64,000 nucleotides of DNA from Nocardiopsis sp. FR4 (GTDB lineage: Bacteria; Actinomycetota; Actinomycetes; Streptosporangiales; Streptosporangiaceae): contig NZ_ML776454.1 in the NCBI RefSeq assembly GCF_009830945.1, forward strand, positions 311,240-375,239, given 5' to 3'. The notes beneath the pieces were generated by a model. The model made no database searches and had not been told where the DNA came from. It worked only from the letters and a program-made list of their open reading frames with translations. The stretch's first letter is position 1. Each line of letters starts with the position of its first letter. A program made the position numbers and the translations under genes. This document shows positions 38,500 through 46,836 of the stretch, piece by piece.

Positions 38500-41400
38500 T
38501 CAGCCCCGGCCGAAGACCCGGTCCACCACCCGTTGGGCGGCGCGTCCGTCGTCGAGCGGGCAGAACCGCTCGACGAAGGCCCGGTAGGAGTCCCGGCTGC
38601 GCGCGGCCACCTCGTCGATCTCCAGCAGCGCGGAGACGACCTGGTCGGACTCGGTCAGCAGCGGCCCCGGCGCGGTCTCCTCGAAGTCGAAGTAGAACCC
38701 GCGCAGGTTGTCGCGGTAGCTCTCCAGGTCGTAGGTGAAGAAGAGCATCGGGCGGCCGGTGTTGGCGAAGTCGAACATCATCGAGGAGTAGTCGGTGACG
38801 AGCACGTCGGTGACCAGGAACAGCTCCATGATCTCCGGGTACAGGGACACGTCGTACACGAAGCCCTCCCCCACGATCGGCACGCTGTCGACCACGCGCG
38901 GGTGGCGGCGCACCAGCAGCACGTGGTCCCCGCCGAGCTTGTCGTACATGCGGCGCAGGTCCAGGTGCAGGTCGAGCTTGTGCCTGCCGCGCGAGTAGTA
39001 CTTGTCGTCGCGCCAGGTGGGGGCGTAGAGCACGACCTTCTTCCCCTCGGGCAGGCCCAGCCGCGCACGGGCTCGCTCGGCGACGGCCTCCCGGTCGGGA
39101 GCGAAGAAGATGTCGTTGCGCGGGTAGCCGGTCTCCAGGATCTCGCCCTCGAAGCGGAAGGCGCTGCGCAGGATCGGGGTGGCCCACGGGCTGGGCGAGA
39201 CCAGGTAGTCCCACTGCCGGGTCTCCCAGGCGAGCTTGTCGAAGTAGTCGCGCGACTTGCCGCGGATGTTCGCCACGTCGAAGCCGATCCGCTTGAGCAT
39301 CGACCCGTGCCAGGTCTGCACGACCACCTGGTCGGGGCGGCGGTGGAACCACGCGGGCTGCCGGGAGTTGGTCACCAGGTAGCGGGTGCGGGCCAGGGCC
39401 TCGTAGTACTCGCGGCCCCGGTGGCGCACGGGGACGAGGTCCCCGGGCAGGCGCACCTGGCCGTCGGCGACCAGCCACGACATCGGGTAGTCGGCCCAGC
39501 CCGGGCGCCCGCGCAGTTCGGCGTGGATGCCGCGCGGGCTGTCGGAGTACTGGCGTCCGGTGTAGGCGTCGAAGAGGACGCCCTCGGCGACCGGCTCGCG
39601 GCGCTGGGCGGGGTAGAAGCCCTCCCGCAGCTCGCGCTGGGCGAAGGCGCCGCGCTCGGCGGGGCGCAGGTCGCTGCCCACCTGGAGCACGGGGATGCCT
39701 CGCCCCTGGTAGGAGAGGGTGTAGGCGCGCTCCCGGGTCTGCATCTGCGCGGGCAGCGCGCCGATGAGCTCCTCGGTGAACTCCACCCCCACGTCCGTGG
39801 TGCCGACCGCGTCGGCGGGCCCTCCCCCGGCCACGGGGTCGGTGACGCGCCCCCACAGCTGGTAGGAGCCCGCGGGCAGGGACAGCTCACCCGACAGGGT
39901 GGGGACGTCGGCCGGGGACAGGCGGGCCGTGAAGCGGCGACCGGAGCGCTCGGTGACCAGTGCGTGCTCCTCGTCGCGCCCGCGCGCCCGGGCCACCAGG
40001 GCCAGTCCGGCGTCGGCGAGGAAGTCCCCCTCCAACACCAGGTCGCGCCCCCTCCAGTCGGCCCGGTCGACCCGGGGCCGGGCGTGTCCGGCGCGCAGCC
40101 GCAGGTGGCCGGTGGTGCCGCGCCGCACGGCCAGCTCCCGGTGCGTGCCGTCGGAGGCGTAGCCGGCGGTGGGCACCCCGTCCGGCAGGACCAGCGGCAC
40201 GGCCCGCGCGTCCGGGGTGACCAGGTCGGCCTCCCACTCCTCCTGGCGGATCACCCCGCCGCACTCGGTGACGGCGCGCTCGAACAGCTCCTCGGCCCGG
40301 ATCCGGGCGGTGAAGCGGCCGTCGCGGACGCGGACCGGAAGGGTGAGCACGGCGGTGCCGGGGCGGCGGGTCAGGCGCAGGGCGGTGGCCTCGGCGGCGG
40401 GCGGGGCGACCAGTTCGCCCTCCAGCTCCAGCTCGCCGCTCCCGGTGTCGAAGCGGTGCCCGGTGACGCGCGCCCGGACCGGTTCGACGCCGACCACCAG
40501 CTGGCGGTCCCGGTTCCAGTGCGGGCGCACCCACGTGTCCCCGTCCACCCGGTGGTAGCCGGGGCGCTCGGTCGGCCCCGGGACGGGGTTCGAAACGGTT
40601 CTGCGCCGGGTGATGCCCCGGTTGAGGACGACCAGCTCCAGTTTCCAGTCCCCCGGTTCCCACCGGCCCCCGGAGCGCAGCCTGCGCGGGTCGACCACGA
40701 CGGTGAACCCGCCGTGGTCGTGGCGGGCGGCGTCGGGGACGTCGGGCAGCCGGTACTCGGCGGCGAGCCGCAGGCGCACGGGGACGCGGACCCGGCGTCC
40801 GGTGGAGGCGTGGACGGCGAAGGCGACCACGTGCTGCTGCCAGCGTTTGCGGGCGCGCAGGTGGCGGATGCCGATCCGGCCGCTGACGTGCAGGCGGCCG
40901 TTCTCCCAGCGGATGTCCTCGGTCTTCTGGCGGACCCGGAGCTCCTCGTCGAGCCGGTAGACCTCCCGGGGCACCGCCCGCTCCGGGTCCTCGGACTCGA
41001 AGAAGGGGTAGCGGACGTAGTAGCCCAGGCCCCGGCGCACGACGTCGGCCTTCTTGATCTCGACGCTCTTGGCGAAGGTGGCCACCTCCAGCACGTCGGA
41101 CAGGCGCCGCGCGCGCACCAGGTGGTACAGGAGGCGGTCCAGCACGCCCAGGCCGCGCAGGAGCCGGGCGGGCACGCGGTCCAGGTGGGCGTCGAACAGG
41201 TCGAGGGCGGCCGCGCGGGCCTCCTCGTCGGCGTCGTCCAGGTGCAGCAGCAGCCGGTGGAGCTCGCCCTGGAGCAGGGTGCGGTCCCACAGTTCGCGGT
41301 CGGCGGTGGACAGGCTGGCGGCGAGGGCGCCCATGGCGGTGAGTCGGCGGGTGAGCGCGTCCCGGTCCAGGGACGGCCGGGCGGCCTCGCGTGCGCGCCT

Positions 41401-42177
41401 GAGCAGCACGGGGCCGGGCAGGACGTCGACGGCCTCGGCGGACAGCACGGCCCGGCGCAGGGCGAGGTCGTCGTCGCGGGGGTCCAGGGACCGGTCGGGC
41501 AGTGACTCCCAGAAGTCCCGGCGCCAGAGCCGGTTGCCGAGGACGCCGTCCGCGAGCAGCGCGGGTACGTTCCGGGGGTCCTCGGCCACGCGGTGCCGGG
41601 CGCAGTAGCGGCGGTGCGCCCGGGAGGGGGAGGCTCCCAGTTCGTTGAAGGTGTACACGTTGCCGACCACCAGGTCGGAGCGGGTGTCGGCGGCGCTGCG
41701 CAGCAGGTAGGCCAGGGCGTAGCAGGTCAGGGCGTCGGAGCCGTCGAGGAAGAGCAGGTGGGTGCCGCGGGCCGCGGCGGCGGCGCGGGCGCGCGCGGCG
41801 GGCCGGTCGGGCGCGGGCTCCTGGGGCAGGGGGCGGACGGTGAGCCCGGGGGGCGGGGCGGCGGCGAAGGCGGCGGCGGTGGCCAGGGCGTCCTCGCGGA
41901 CGGGTTCGGCGGTCTCGTCCGCCTCCCCCGCGCCGGGGCCGTCCTCCTCCGGGGTGTGGTTCTCCCCAGCGGGACGGTCCTCCGCGTCCGCGCCGCCGTC
42001 GGCGGGGGCGCGGTGGTCACCGTCGCGGACCGGGGCGAGGAGGACCTCGACGGGGCCGGGGGTGCGATCCGGGTCGCCGTCGCGCTGGCGGGCCAGGGAG
42101 TCGAGGCAGTGCTGCAGGTGGGGCTCGGTGACGTCGAACGTCACGATGACAGTGGCGGCGGGCACGGAAGCTGACAT
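38500..42177 (-). CDS. CDP-glycerol glycerophosphotransferase-like teichoic acid polymerase fused to a glycosyltransferase-2-like domain
   Basis: About 1225 residues. The N-terminal 300 residues look like a family 2 glycosyltransferase (VIVTFDVTEPHLQHCLDSLARQ, GTHLLFLDGSDALTCYALAYLL) interrupted by an acidic Glu/Asp/Pro-rich insert. A long middle region of beta-rich repeats with no clear domain follows. The last 400 residues are a TagF-type domain: VVQTWHGSMLKRIGFD, TGYPRNDIFF, VTDYSSMMFDFANTGRPMLFF. The C-terminal domain probably polymerises glycerol- or ribitol-phosphate onto a wall teichoic acid; the N-terminal one may add sugar. Start 42177 or 42192 (both ATG) is uncertain: GGAGG abuts the first. 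Confidence 0.88.
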   Translation of the reverse strand: MSASVPAATVIVTFDVTEPHLQHCLDSLARQRDGDPDRTPGPVEVLLAPVRDGDHRAPADGGADAEDRPAGENHTPEEDGPGAGEADETAEPVREDALATAAAFAAAPPPGLTVRPLPQEPAPDRPAARARAAAAARGTHLLFLDGSDALTCYALAYLLRSAADTRSDLVVGNVYTFNELGASPSRAHRRYCARHRVAEDPRNVPALLADGVLGNRLWRRDFWESLPDRSLDPRDDDLALRRAVLSAEAVDVLPGPVLLRRAREAARPSLDRDALTRRLTAMGALAASLSTADRELWDRTLLQGELHRLLLHLDDADEEARAAALDLFDAHLDRVPARLLRGLGVLDRLLYHLVRARRLSDVLEVATFAKSVEIKKADVVRRGLGYYVRYPFFESEDPERAVPREVYRLDEELRVRQKTEDIRWENGRLHVSGRIGIRHLRARKRWQQHVVAFAVHASTGRRVRVPVRLRLAAEYRLPDVPDAARHDHGGFTVVVDPRRLRSGGRWEPGDWKLELVVLNRGITRRRTVSNPVPGPTERPGYHRVDGDTWVRPHWNRDRQLVVGVEPVRARVTGHRFDTGSGELELEGELVAPPAAEATALRLTRRPGTAVLTLPVRVRDGRFTARIRAEELFERAVTECGGVIRQEEWEADLVTPDARAVPLVLPDGVPTAGYASDGTHRELAVRRGTTGHLRLRAGHARPRVDRADWRGRDLVLEGDFLADAGLALVARARGRDEEHALVTERSGRRFTARLSPADVPTLSGELSLPAGSYQLWGRVTDPVAGGGPADAVGTTDVGVEFTEELIGALPAQMQTRERAYTLSYQGRGIPVLQVGSDLRPAERGAFAQRELREGFYPAQRREPVAEGVLFDAYTGRQYSDSPRGIHAELRGRPGWADYPMSWLVADGQVRLPGDLVPVRHRGREYYEALARTRYLVTNSRQPAWFHRRPDQVVVQTWHGSMLKRIGFDVANIRGKSRDYFDKLAWETRQWDYLVSPSPWATPILRSAFRFEGEILETGYPRNDIFFAPDREAVAERARARLGLPEGKKVVLYAPTWRDDKYYSRGRHKLDLHLDLRRMYDKLGGDHVLLVRRHPRVVDSVPIVGEGFVYDVSLYPEIMELFLVTDVLVTDYSSMMFDFANTGRPMLFFTYDLESYRDNLRGFYFDFEETAPGPLLTESDQVVSALLEIDEVAARSRDSYRAFVERFCPLDDGRAAQRVVDRVFGRG

Positions 42178-42470
42178 CCTCCGAAGATTCATTGCGTGGA
42201 GCGACTGTTGCATGACTCTGGGTACTTGCCTCGGGTGCCAGGCGCCCCGGAGTGCGGGTGATTGTTCAACTACTCTGCGTAGACCATACTCCGGCGGCCA
42301 CGCGTGTCGCGGAAGTGGCGGGGCACCCGGCGGGAAAGGAGTTGGACCCCCCGGTGGGGAGGGAATGTACCACCCCGGGGGGCAGGGATCCCGGCGGATT
42401 CCTGCACTAGGGTTCAAGGGCGAGACAGCACGGCCCCGGCGGCACAGGACCAGAAGCGGATACGGACACC
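42178..42470. other. divergent promoter region of the teichoic acid gene and DUF6703 gene
   Basis: 293 bp without coding character. It contains a GC-rich near-palindrome (about 42345-42384, CCCCCCGG ... CCGGGGGG) upstream of the small membrane protein gene. Promoters for both directions should lie here; none stands out. Confidence 0.4.
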
Positions 42471-42839
42471 ATGGCCCCTCCCGAGCACGGTGACGAGAAG
42501 CGGCGAGAACAGGGGCGTCCCCTCCCCGGGGGGGACCTCCCGCGGACACCGGGCGCGGGGAGACTGCGCCGGACGGTGGAGGAGCGCAGCGCGGTGCCGC
42601 TGGTGTGGCTGCACCAGCGCCCCCGCTGGTTGGCCCCCCTGCTCCTGGGCGTCCTGTTCGTGGCGGGGCTGATGGCGCCCGGCCCGGTCGGGGCGCTGTG
42701 CCTGCTGCTGGTGGCGCTGTTCCTGGCGTGGCTGGCCTTCCTGACCTGGCCCTCCCTCACCGCGCAGCAGCGGACACCGCGCGTGCTGGTGGTGGCGGTC
42801 CTCGTGGTGCTGACGGTGGCGCGCGTCCTGGGCTACTGA
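42471..42839 (+). CDS. small two-helix membrane protein (DUF6703-like)
   Basis: 122 residues. A charged cytoplasmic N-terminus is followed by PLVWLHQRPRWLAPLLLGVLFVAGLMAPG and two or three hydrophobic helices ending VLVVAVLVVLTVARVLGY. Resembles a small actinobacterial family of unknown function found near glyS and the zinc transporter. Here it stands where a zinc-binding protein gene (znuA) would be expected. Confidence 0.75.
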   Translation: MAPPEHGDEKRREQGRPLPGGDLPRTPGAGRLRRTVEERSAVPLVWLHQRPRWLAPLLLGVLFVAGLMAPGPVGALCLLLVALFLAWLAFLTWPSLTAQQRTPRVLVVAVLVVLTVARVLGY

Positions 42840-42932
42840 ACGCCCCCGCACCCCGCCGGCCCGGCGCCGTCGACCCCTTCGGCCCCGGGAGCCGGCACCG
42901 CGCCGATCCCGGATCCGCCGATCGGCCCATTT

Positions 42933-42961
42933 TTGACAACCATTTTCGTTTTCGCGATAAT
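42933..42961 (+). promoter_or_regulatory. near-consensus sigma-70 promoter of znuC with overlapping Zur-like box
   Basis: TTGACA (42933-42938), a 17-bp spacer and GATAAT (42956-42961) form an almost ideal promoter. The transcript would begin within a nucleotide or two of the GTG at 42968, so the mRNA should be leaderless. TGACAACCATTTTCG (42934-42948) overlaps the -35 and matches the actinobacterial Zur box (TGAAAATGATTTTCA) at 11 of 15 positions. Confidence 0.75.
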
Positions 42962-42967
42962 GGGGCA

Positions 42968-43804
42968 GTGTCTGACCAGTTCACGGACGTCCCCGGCGAC
43001 GTACCTCCCGCCTTCCAGGTCGTCGACGCACGCGTCGCCTACGACGGGGTCCCCGTGCTCGACGGTGTCGACCTCACCATCCCCACGGGGCAGACCGTGG
43101 CCGTCCTGGGCCCCAACGGTTCGGGCAAGTCGACCCTCATGCGCGCGATGCTCGGCGTCGCGCCCCTGACCTCCGGCGAGATCCGCGTGCACGGCGCACC
43201 GCTGCGCCGGTTCCGCTCCTGGCACCGGATCGGCTACGTTCCCCAGCGGCTCACCGCCGGGGGCGCCGTGCCCGCCACCGTCCGCGAGATCGTCGCCTCG
43301 GGCCGGGTCGCCGCGCGCCGCCGCCTGTCCCTGCCCACCCGCGCCGACCGGGCCGCCGTCGACGAGGCCCTGGAGACCGTGGGCCTGGCCGACCGCGCCC
43401 GCCACTCGGTGCGCGAACTCTCCGGCGGACAGCAGCAGCGGGTGCTCATCGCCCGCGCCCTGGCCGGACGGCCCGACACCTTCGTCATGGACGAGCCCAT
43501 GGCCGGTGTGGACGCCGAGAACCAGCGGGCACTGGCGCACACCATCGCCCGGCTGCGCGAGCGCGGCAGCACCGTGCTCCTGGTCCTGCACGAACTGGGC
43601 CCGCTGGAGGACGTGATCGAGCGCTCCGTGGTGCTGGACGCGGGCCACGTGGTGCACGACGGCGCCGCGCCCGAGCCCACCGGCGAGTGCGCGCGCCCCG
43701 GGCACGAGCACCAGCACCCGCACCCCGACCCCAACGCACCCGACTCCGCGGACACCACCACGGCCGCGGAGATGATCCGACTCGAGGTACCCGGCCGTGA
43801 CTGA
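42968..43804 (+). CDS. znuC: zinc ABC transporter ATP-binding protein
   Basis: 278 residues. Walker A GPNGSGKST, Q-loop YVPQRL, signature LSGGQQQRVLIARAL, Walker B TFVMDEPMAGVD and the switch His LHELG. The C-terminal tail is His-rich (PGHEHQHPHPDP), a plausible zinc sensor or buffer. GTG 42968 lies 6 nt after a strong -10, implying a leaderless message repressed by Zur. It overlaps znuB by 8 nt. No znuA is adjacent. Confidence 0.95.
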   Translation: MSDQFTDVPGDVPPAFQVVDARVAYDGVPVLDGVDLTIPTGQTVAVLGPNGSGKSTLMRAMLGVAPLTSGEIRVHGAPLRRFRSWHRIGYVPQRLTAGGAVPATVREIVASGRVAARRRLSLPTRADRAAVDEALETVGLADRARHSVRELSGGQQQRVLIARALAGRPDTFVMDEPMAGVDAENQRALAHTIARLRERGSTVLLVLHELGPLEDVIERSVVLDAGHVVHDGAAPEPTGECARPGHEHQHPHPDPNAPDSADTTTAAEMIRLEVPGRD

Positions 43805-44690
43805 GCTGCTCAACTACGAGTTCATGCGCCGCGCGCTGATCGCGGCCGTGCTCGTCGGCCTGGTCACCCCGGTCATCGGCACCTACCTGGTCCAGCGGCG
43901 CCTGGCCCTGCTGGGCGACGGGATCGGCCACGTCGCCCTGACCGGGGTGGCGCTGGGCCTGCTCACCAGCACCTCCCCCGTCCTCACCGCGGCCGTGGTG
44001 GCCACACTGGGCGCCGTCCTCATCGAACTCGTGCGGGTGCGCACCCGCACGAGCGGGGACGTGGCGCTGGCCCTGCTCTTCTACGGCGGCATCGCGGGCG
44101 GGGTGCTGCTCATCGGGCTCACCCCCGGGGCGAGCAACGCCACGCTGGTCTCCTACCTGTTCGGCTCGGTGAGCACGGTGGAGGAGGCCGACCTGTGGGT
44201 GGTGGGCGTGCTCGCCGCCGGGGTGGCGGCCGTGGTGGCGGTGTTCGGCCGCGAACTGTTCGTGCTGTGCCAGGACGAGGAGGTGGCCCGGGCGCACGGG
44301 CTGCCGGTGCGCTTCCTGAGCGTGCTGCTGGCGGTGACCGCCGCGCTGACCGTGGTGATCGCGATGCGGGTGGTGGGGGTGCTTATGGTGAGCGCCCTGA
44401 TGATCGTCCCGGTCGCCGCCGCCCAGCAGCTCACCCGCAGCTTCCGGGTGACGATGCTGCTGGCCGTCCTCATCGGGCTGCTGTCCTCGGTCGGCGGCCT
44501 GACCACGTCCTTCTACGCCGACCTGTCCCCGGGCGCGACGATCGTCGTGCTCGCCCTGGCCGTCTTCTGCGTGGCGGTCGCGGTCGGCGGCCTGCTGCGC
44601 CGCGCCTCCGCGGGCAGGTCCCCGGCAGCGCCCGTGACGGGCGTTGCCGGTACGATGCCCCAGACTGATCGGGGGAGGGTGACACCATGA
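43797..44690 (+). CDS. znuB: zinc ABC transporter permease
   Basis: 297 residues, eight or nine membrane helices of the ABC-3 family: MRRALIAAVLVGLVTPVIGTYLV, RLALLGDGIGHVALTGVALG and the coupling-helix region VRFLSVLLAVTAALTVVIAMRVVGVLMVSALMIVPVAAA. Starts GTG 43797 inside the end of znuC and overlaps zur as ATGA, so all three genes are coupled. Confidence 0.95.
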   Translation: MTELLNYEFMRRALIAAVLVGLVTPVIGTYLVQRRLALLGDGIGHVALTGVALGLLTSTSPVLTAAVVATLGAVLIELVRVRTRTSGDVALALLFYGGIAGGVLLIGLTPGASNATLVSYLFGSVSTVEEADLWVVGVLAAGVAAVVAVFGRELFVLCQDEEVARAHGLPVRFLSVLLAVTAALTVVIAMRVVGVLMVSALMIVPVAAAQQLTRSFRVTMLLAVLIGLLSSVGGLTTSFYADLSPGATIVVLALAVFCVAVAVGGLLRRASAGRSPAAPVTGVAGTMPQTDRGRVTP

Positions 44691-45061
44691 GTACACGACG
44701 CGAGGCGGTACGCCAGGCTCTGACCGGGTCCTCCGGCTTCCGCAGCGCCCAGGACCTGTACGCGGACCTGCGTGCCGAGGGTTCCAAGATCGGGCTCACC
44801 ACCGTCTACCGGGCGCTGCAGGCGCTGAGCGACTCCGGCGAGGTGGACGTGCTGCGCACCGACGACGGCGAGGCCGTCTACCGGGCGTGCGACACCGAGA
44901 GCCACCACCACCACATCGTGTGCCGGGTGTGCGCGACCGCCGTGGAGATCGAGGGCCCGACCGTGGAGAAGTGGGCCGCGGAGATGGGCGCCCAGCACGG
45001 CTTCCGGGACGTCACGCACACCGTCGAGGTCTTCGGTACCTGCGCCAACTGCTCCCGTTGA
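44687..45061 (+). CDS. zur: zinc uptake regulator Zur (Fur family)
   Basis: 124 residues. The N-terminal winged helix (SAQDLYADLRAEGSKIGLTTVYRALQALSDSGEVDVL) is followed by the metal-binding domain. Visible ligands include ESHHHHIVCRVC and the C-terminal GTCANC, giving the structural zinc site CxxC...CxxC and the sensory site. Represses zinc uptake when zinc is plentiful. ATG 44687 overlaps znuB's stop and follows GGAGGGTGA. Confidence 0.95.
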   Translation: MSTRREAVRQALTGSSGFRSAQDLYADLRAEGSKIGLTTVYRALQALSDSGEVDVLRTDDGEAVYRACDTESHHHHIVCRVCATAVEIEGPTVEKWAAEMGAQHGFRDVTHTVEVFGTCANCSR

Positions 45062-45073
45062 CCGCCGCCCCGG

Positions 45074-45171
45074 CGCCTCCCGCCCCCGCCCACCTGGCGT
45101 GACCTCGTACTTGTGGCGAGTTCCGACGCCCGATCGCGCTGTGGTTACGGGATCGGCGGGGGCGGGAGGCG
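45074..45171. terminator. long-range inverted repeat between zur and the SGNH gene
   Basis: Perfect 17-bp arms: CGCCTCCCGCCCCCGCC at 45074-45090 and its complement at 45155-45171, separated by 64 bp. The genes on either side converge, so it can terminate both, although the loop is unusually long. The right arm ends one base before the SGNH stop codon. Confidence 0.6.
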
Positions 45172-45984
45172 TCAGTCGCGGCGCAGGTCCAGCGGTTCCA
45201 GGCTGGGGCGCTTGGCGCTCACGTTGTCACCCGAGGAGCGCCCGGTCAGGCGGCGGCCGATCCACGGCACCAGGAACTCGCGCGCCCAGTGCAGGTCCTG
45301 CTGGCGTGCGGCGTGCCAGGGGCGCGCCTCCGCGGGCGGCCAGGGCTCGTTCCAGCCGCCCTCCGCCGGCACCCCGAGCACCTCGCACACGCGCAGGGCC
45401 ATCCGGCGGTGCCCCTCCGCGGACAGGTGCAGCCGGTCCCAGCTCCAGGCGCGGGGGTCGTCCAGGACCCGCATGCTCCACACGTCCACCACGTCGCAGC
45501 CGTAGCGGTCCGCGATGGCGCGCAGGTGCATGTTGTACGTGGCGATCTTGCCGCGCAGGTGGCGCATGACCGGCTGCCAGTTGGTGTCGAAGCCGGTGAA
45601 GACGACGATGCGCGCACCGGTGCGGCTGAGCTCCTCCACGGCCCCGGCGAAGGCGACGGCCACCGCGTCCGGGTCGCTGCCCGGGCGCAGGATGTCGTTG
45701 CCGCCCGCGCACAGGGTGATCAGGTCCGGGGACAGCTCCACCGCCCGGGGCACCTGGTCGGCCACGATCTGGCCGATGAGCTTGCCGCGCACCGCCAGGT
45801 TGGCGTAGCGCACCTCGCCGACGTGTTCGGCGAGGTGCTCGGCCAGCCGGTCCGCCCAGCCCCGGTAGCGCCCGTTGGGCACGCTGCCGCTGTCCGGGTA
45901 GGGGTCGCTCATTCCCTCGGTGAAGCTGTCGCCGAGGGCGACGTAGGACACGATGTCCGTGGAGTTCATCCCAAAGCCGCTCAT
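45172..45984 (-). CDS. SGNH/GDSL hydrolase, paralogue 1
   Basis: 270 residues, no signal peptide. Catalytic blocks are intact: ALGDSFTEG (Ser), NLAVRGKLIGQI (Gly), CAGGNDIL (Asn) and WDRLHLSAEGHRRMA (Asp/His). An esterase of unknown substrate. It shares its whole layout and its C-terminal motif RRLTGRSSGDNVSAKRP with the next gene, so the two are a tandem duplication. A 75-bp gap separates them, so it may have its own promoter. Confidence 0.92.
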   Translation of the reverse strand: MSGFGMNSTDIVSYVALGDSFTEGMSDPYPDSGSVPNGRYRGWADRLAEHLAEHVGEVRYANLAVRGKLIGQIVADQVPRAVELSPDLITLCAGGNDILRPGSDPDAVAVAFAGAVEELSRTGARIVVFTGFDTNWQPVMRHLRGKIATYNMHLRAIADRYGCDVVDVWSMRVLDDPRAWSWDRLHLSAEGHRRMALRVCEVLGVPAEGGWNEPWPPAEARPWHAARQQDLHWAREFLVPWIGRRLTGRSSGDNVSAKRPSLEPLDLRRD

Positions 45985-46059
45985 GGTGCCCGATGATCCA
46001 ACCCAGCGCCGTGGTTACGCGACAGTAGGTTGATGCCCGGCGGCGTTTTGGGTGCTACG

Positions 46060-46836
46060 TCACACGCCGGCCTTGGTGATCCGGGTCAGCTCGGGGCGCT
46101 TGGCCGTGACCGTGTCCCCCGAGGAGCGCCCGGTCAGGCGGCGGCCGATCCACGGGCCGAGCGACTCACGCACCCACACCAGGTCCTCGCGGCGCGCCCG
46201 CGCCCAGGTGACCCGCTCGCGCTCGGGCCAGGGCTCGTCCCAGCGCTCGGTCACCGGCACGCCCAGCACCTCGGCCACGCGCAGCGCCAGGCGCCGGTGG
46301 CCCTCCGGGGACATGTGCAGCCGGTCGGCGTCCCAGGCCCGGGGGTCGGTGAGCACCGTCATCGGCCACTGGTCCACGAGGAGGCAGCCGTGCCGGTCGG
46401 CGATGGCCCGCACGTGCATGTAGTAGCGGGCGAACAGGCCGATGGTGCCGCGCATGTAGCCCGTGGAGATGTTCACCCCCGTGAAGAGCACGACCTGGCT
46501 GCCGGCCTTCCGCAGGCGGCGGACGGTGGCGTCCAGCACCCTGGCCATCCGCTCCGGGTCGCCGCCCGGCCGCAGCAGGTCGTTGCCGCCCGCGCTCAGC
46601 GTGACCAGGTCCGGGGACATCGCCAGGGCGGGCGGGACCTGGTCGGTGACGATCTGGCGCATGAGCTTGCCGCGCACCGCCAGGTTGGCGTAGCGGATCT
46701 CGCCCAGGTGATCGGCCAGGTGCTCGGCCACCCGGTCCGCCCAGCCGCGGAAGCCGCCCTCGGGGCGGGGGTCGCCCACGCCCTCGGTGAAGCTGTCCCC
46801 CACTGACACCAGGGACATCCCCTGCCGCAGCTCCAT
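46060..46836 (-). CDS. SGNH/GDSL hydrolase, paralogue 2
   Basis: 258 residues. Blocks SVGDSFTEG, NLAVRGKLMRQI, SAGGNDLL and ADRLHMSPEGHRRLA, ending RRLTGRSSGDTVTAKRPEL like its neighbour. ATG 46836 overlaps the uppS stop by one base (TGATG) and has AAGGAGGAG upstream, so it belongs to the recO-uppS transcript. That link hints at a lipid or cell-wall ester substrate, but this is inference. Confidence 0.92.
   Translation of the reverse strand: MELRQGMSLVSVGDSFTEGVGDPRPEGGFRGWADRVAEHLADHLGEIRYANLAVRGKLMRQIVTDQVPPALAMSPDLVTLSAGGNDLLRPGGDPERMARVLDATVRRLRKAGSQVVLFTGVNISTGYMRGTIGLFARYYMHVRAIADRHGCLLVDQWPMTVLTDPRAWDADRLHMSPEGHRRLALRVAEVLGVPVTERWDEPWPERERVTWARARREDLVWVRESLGPWIGRRLTGRSSGDTVTAKRPELTRITKAGV

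Noticed and set aside
38533-41505. A 990-codon plus-strand frame
   Set aside because: Antisense to the teichoic acid gene, low-complexity product with no domain; codon use fits a shadow.
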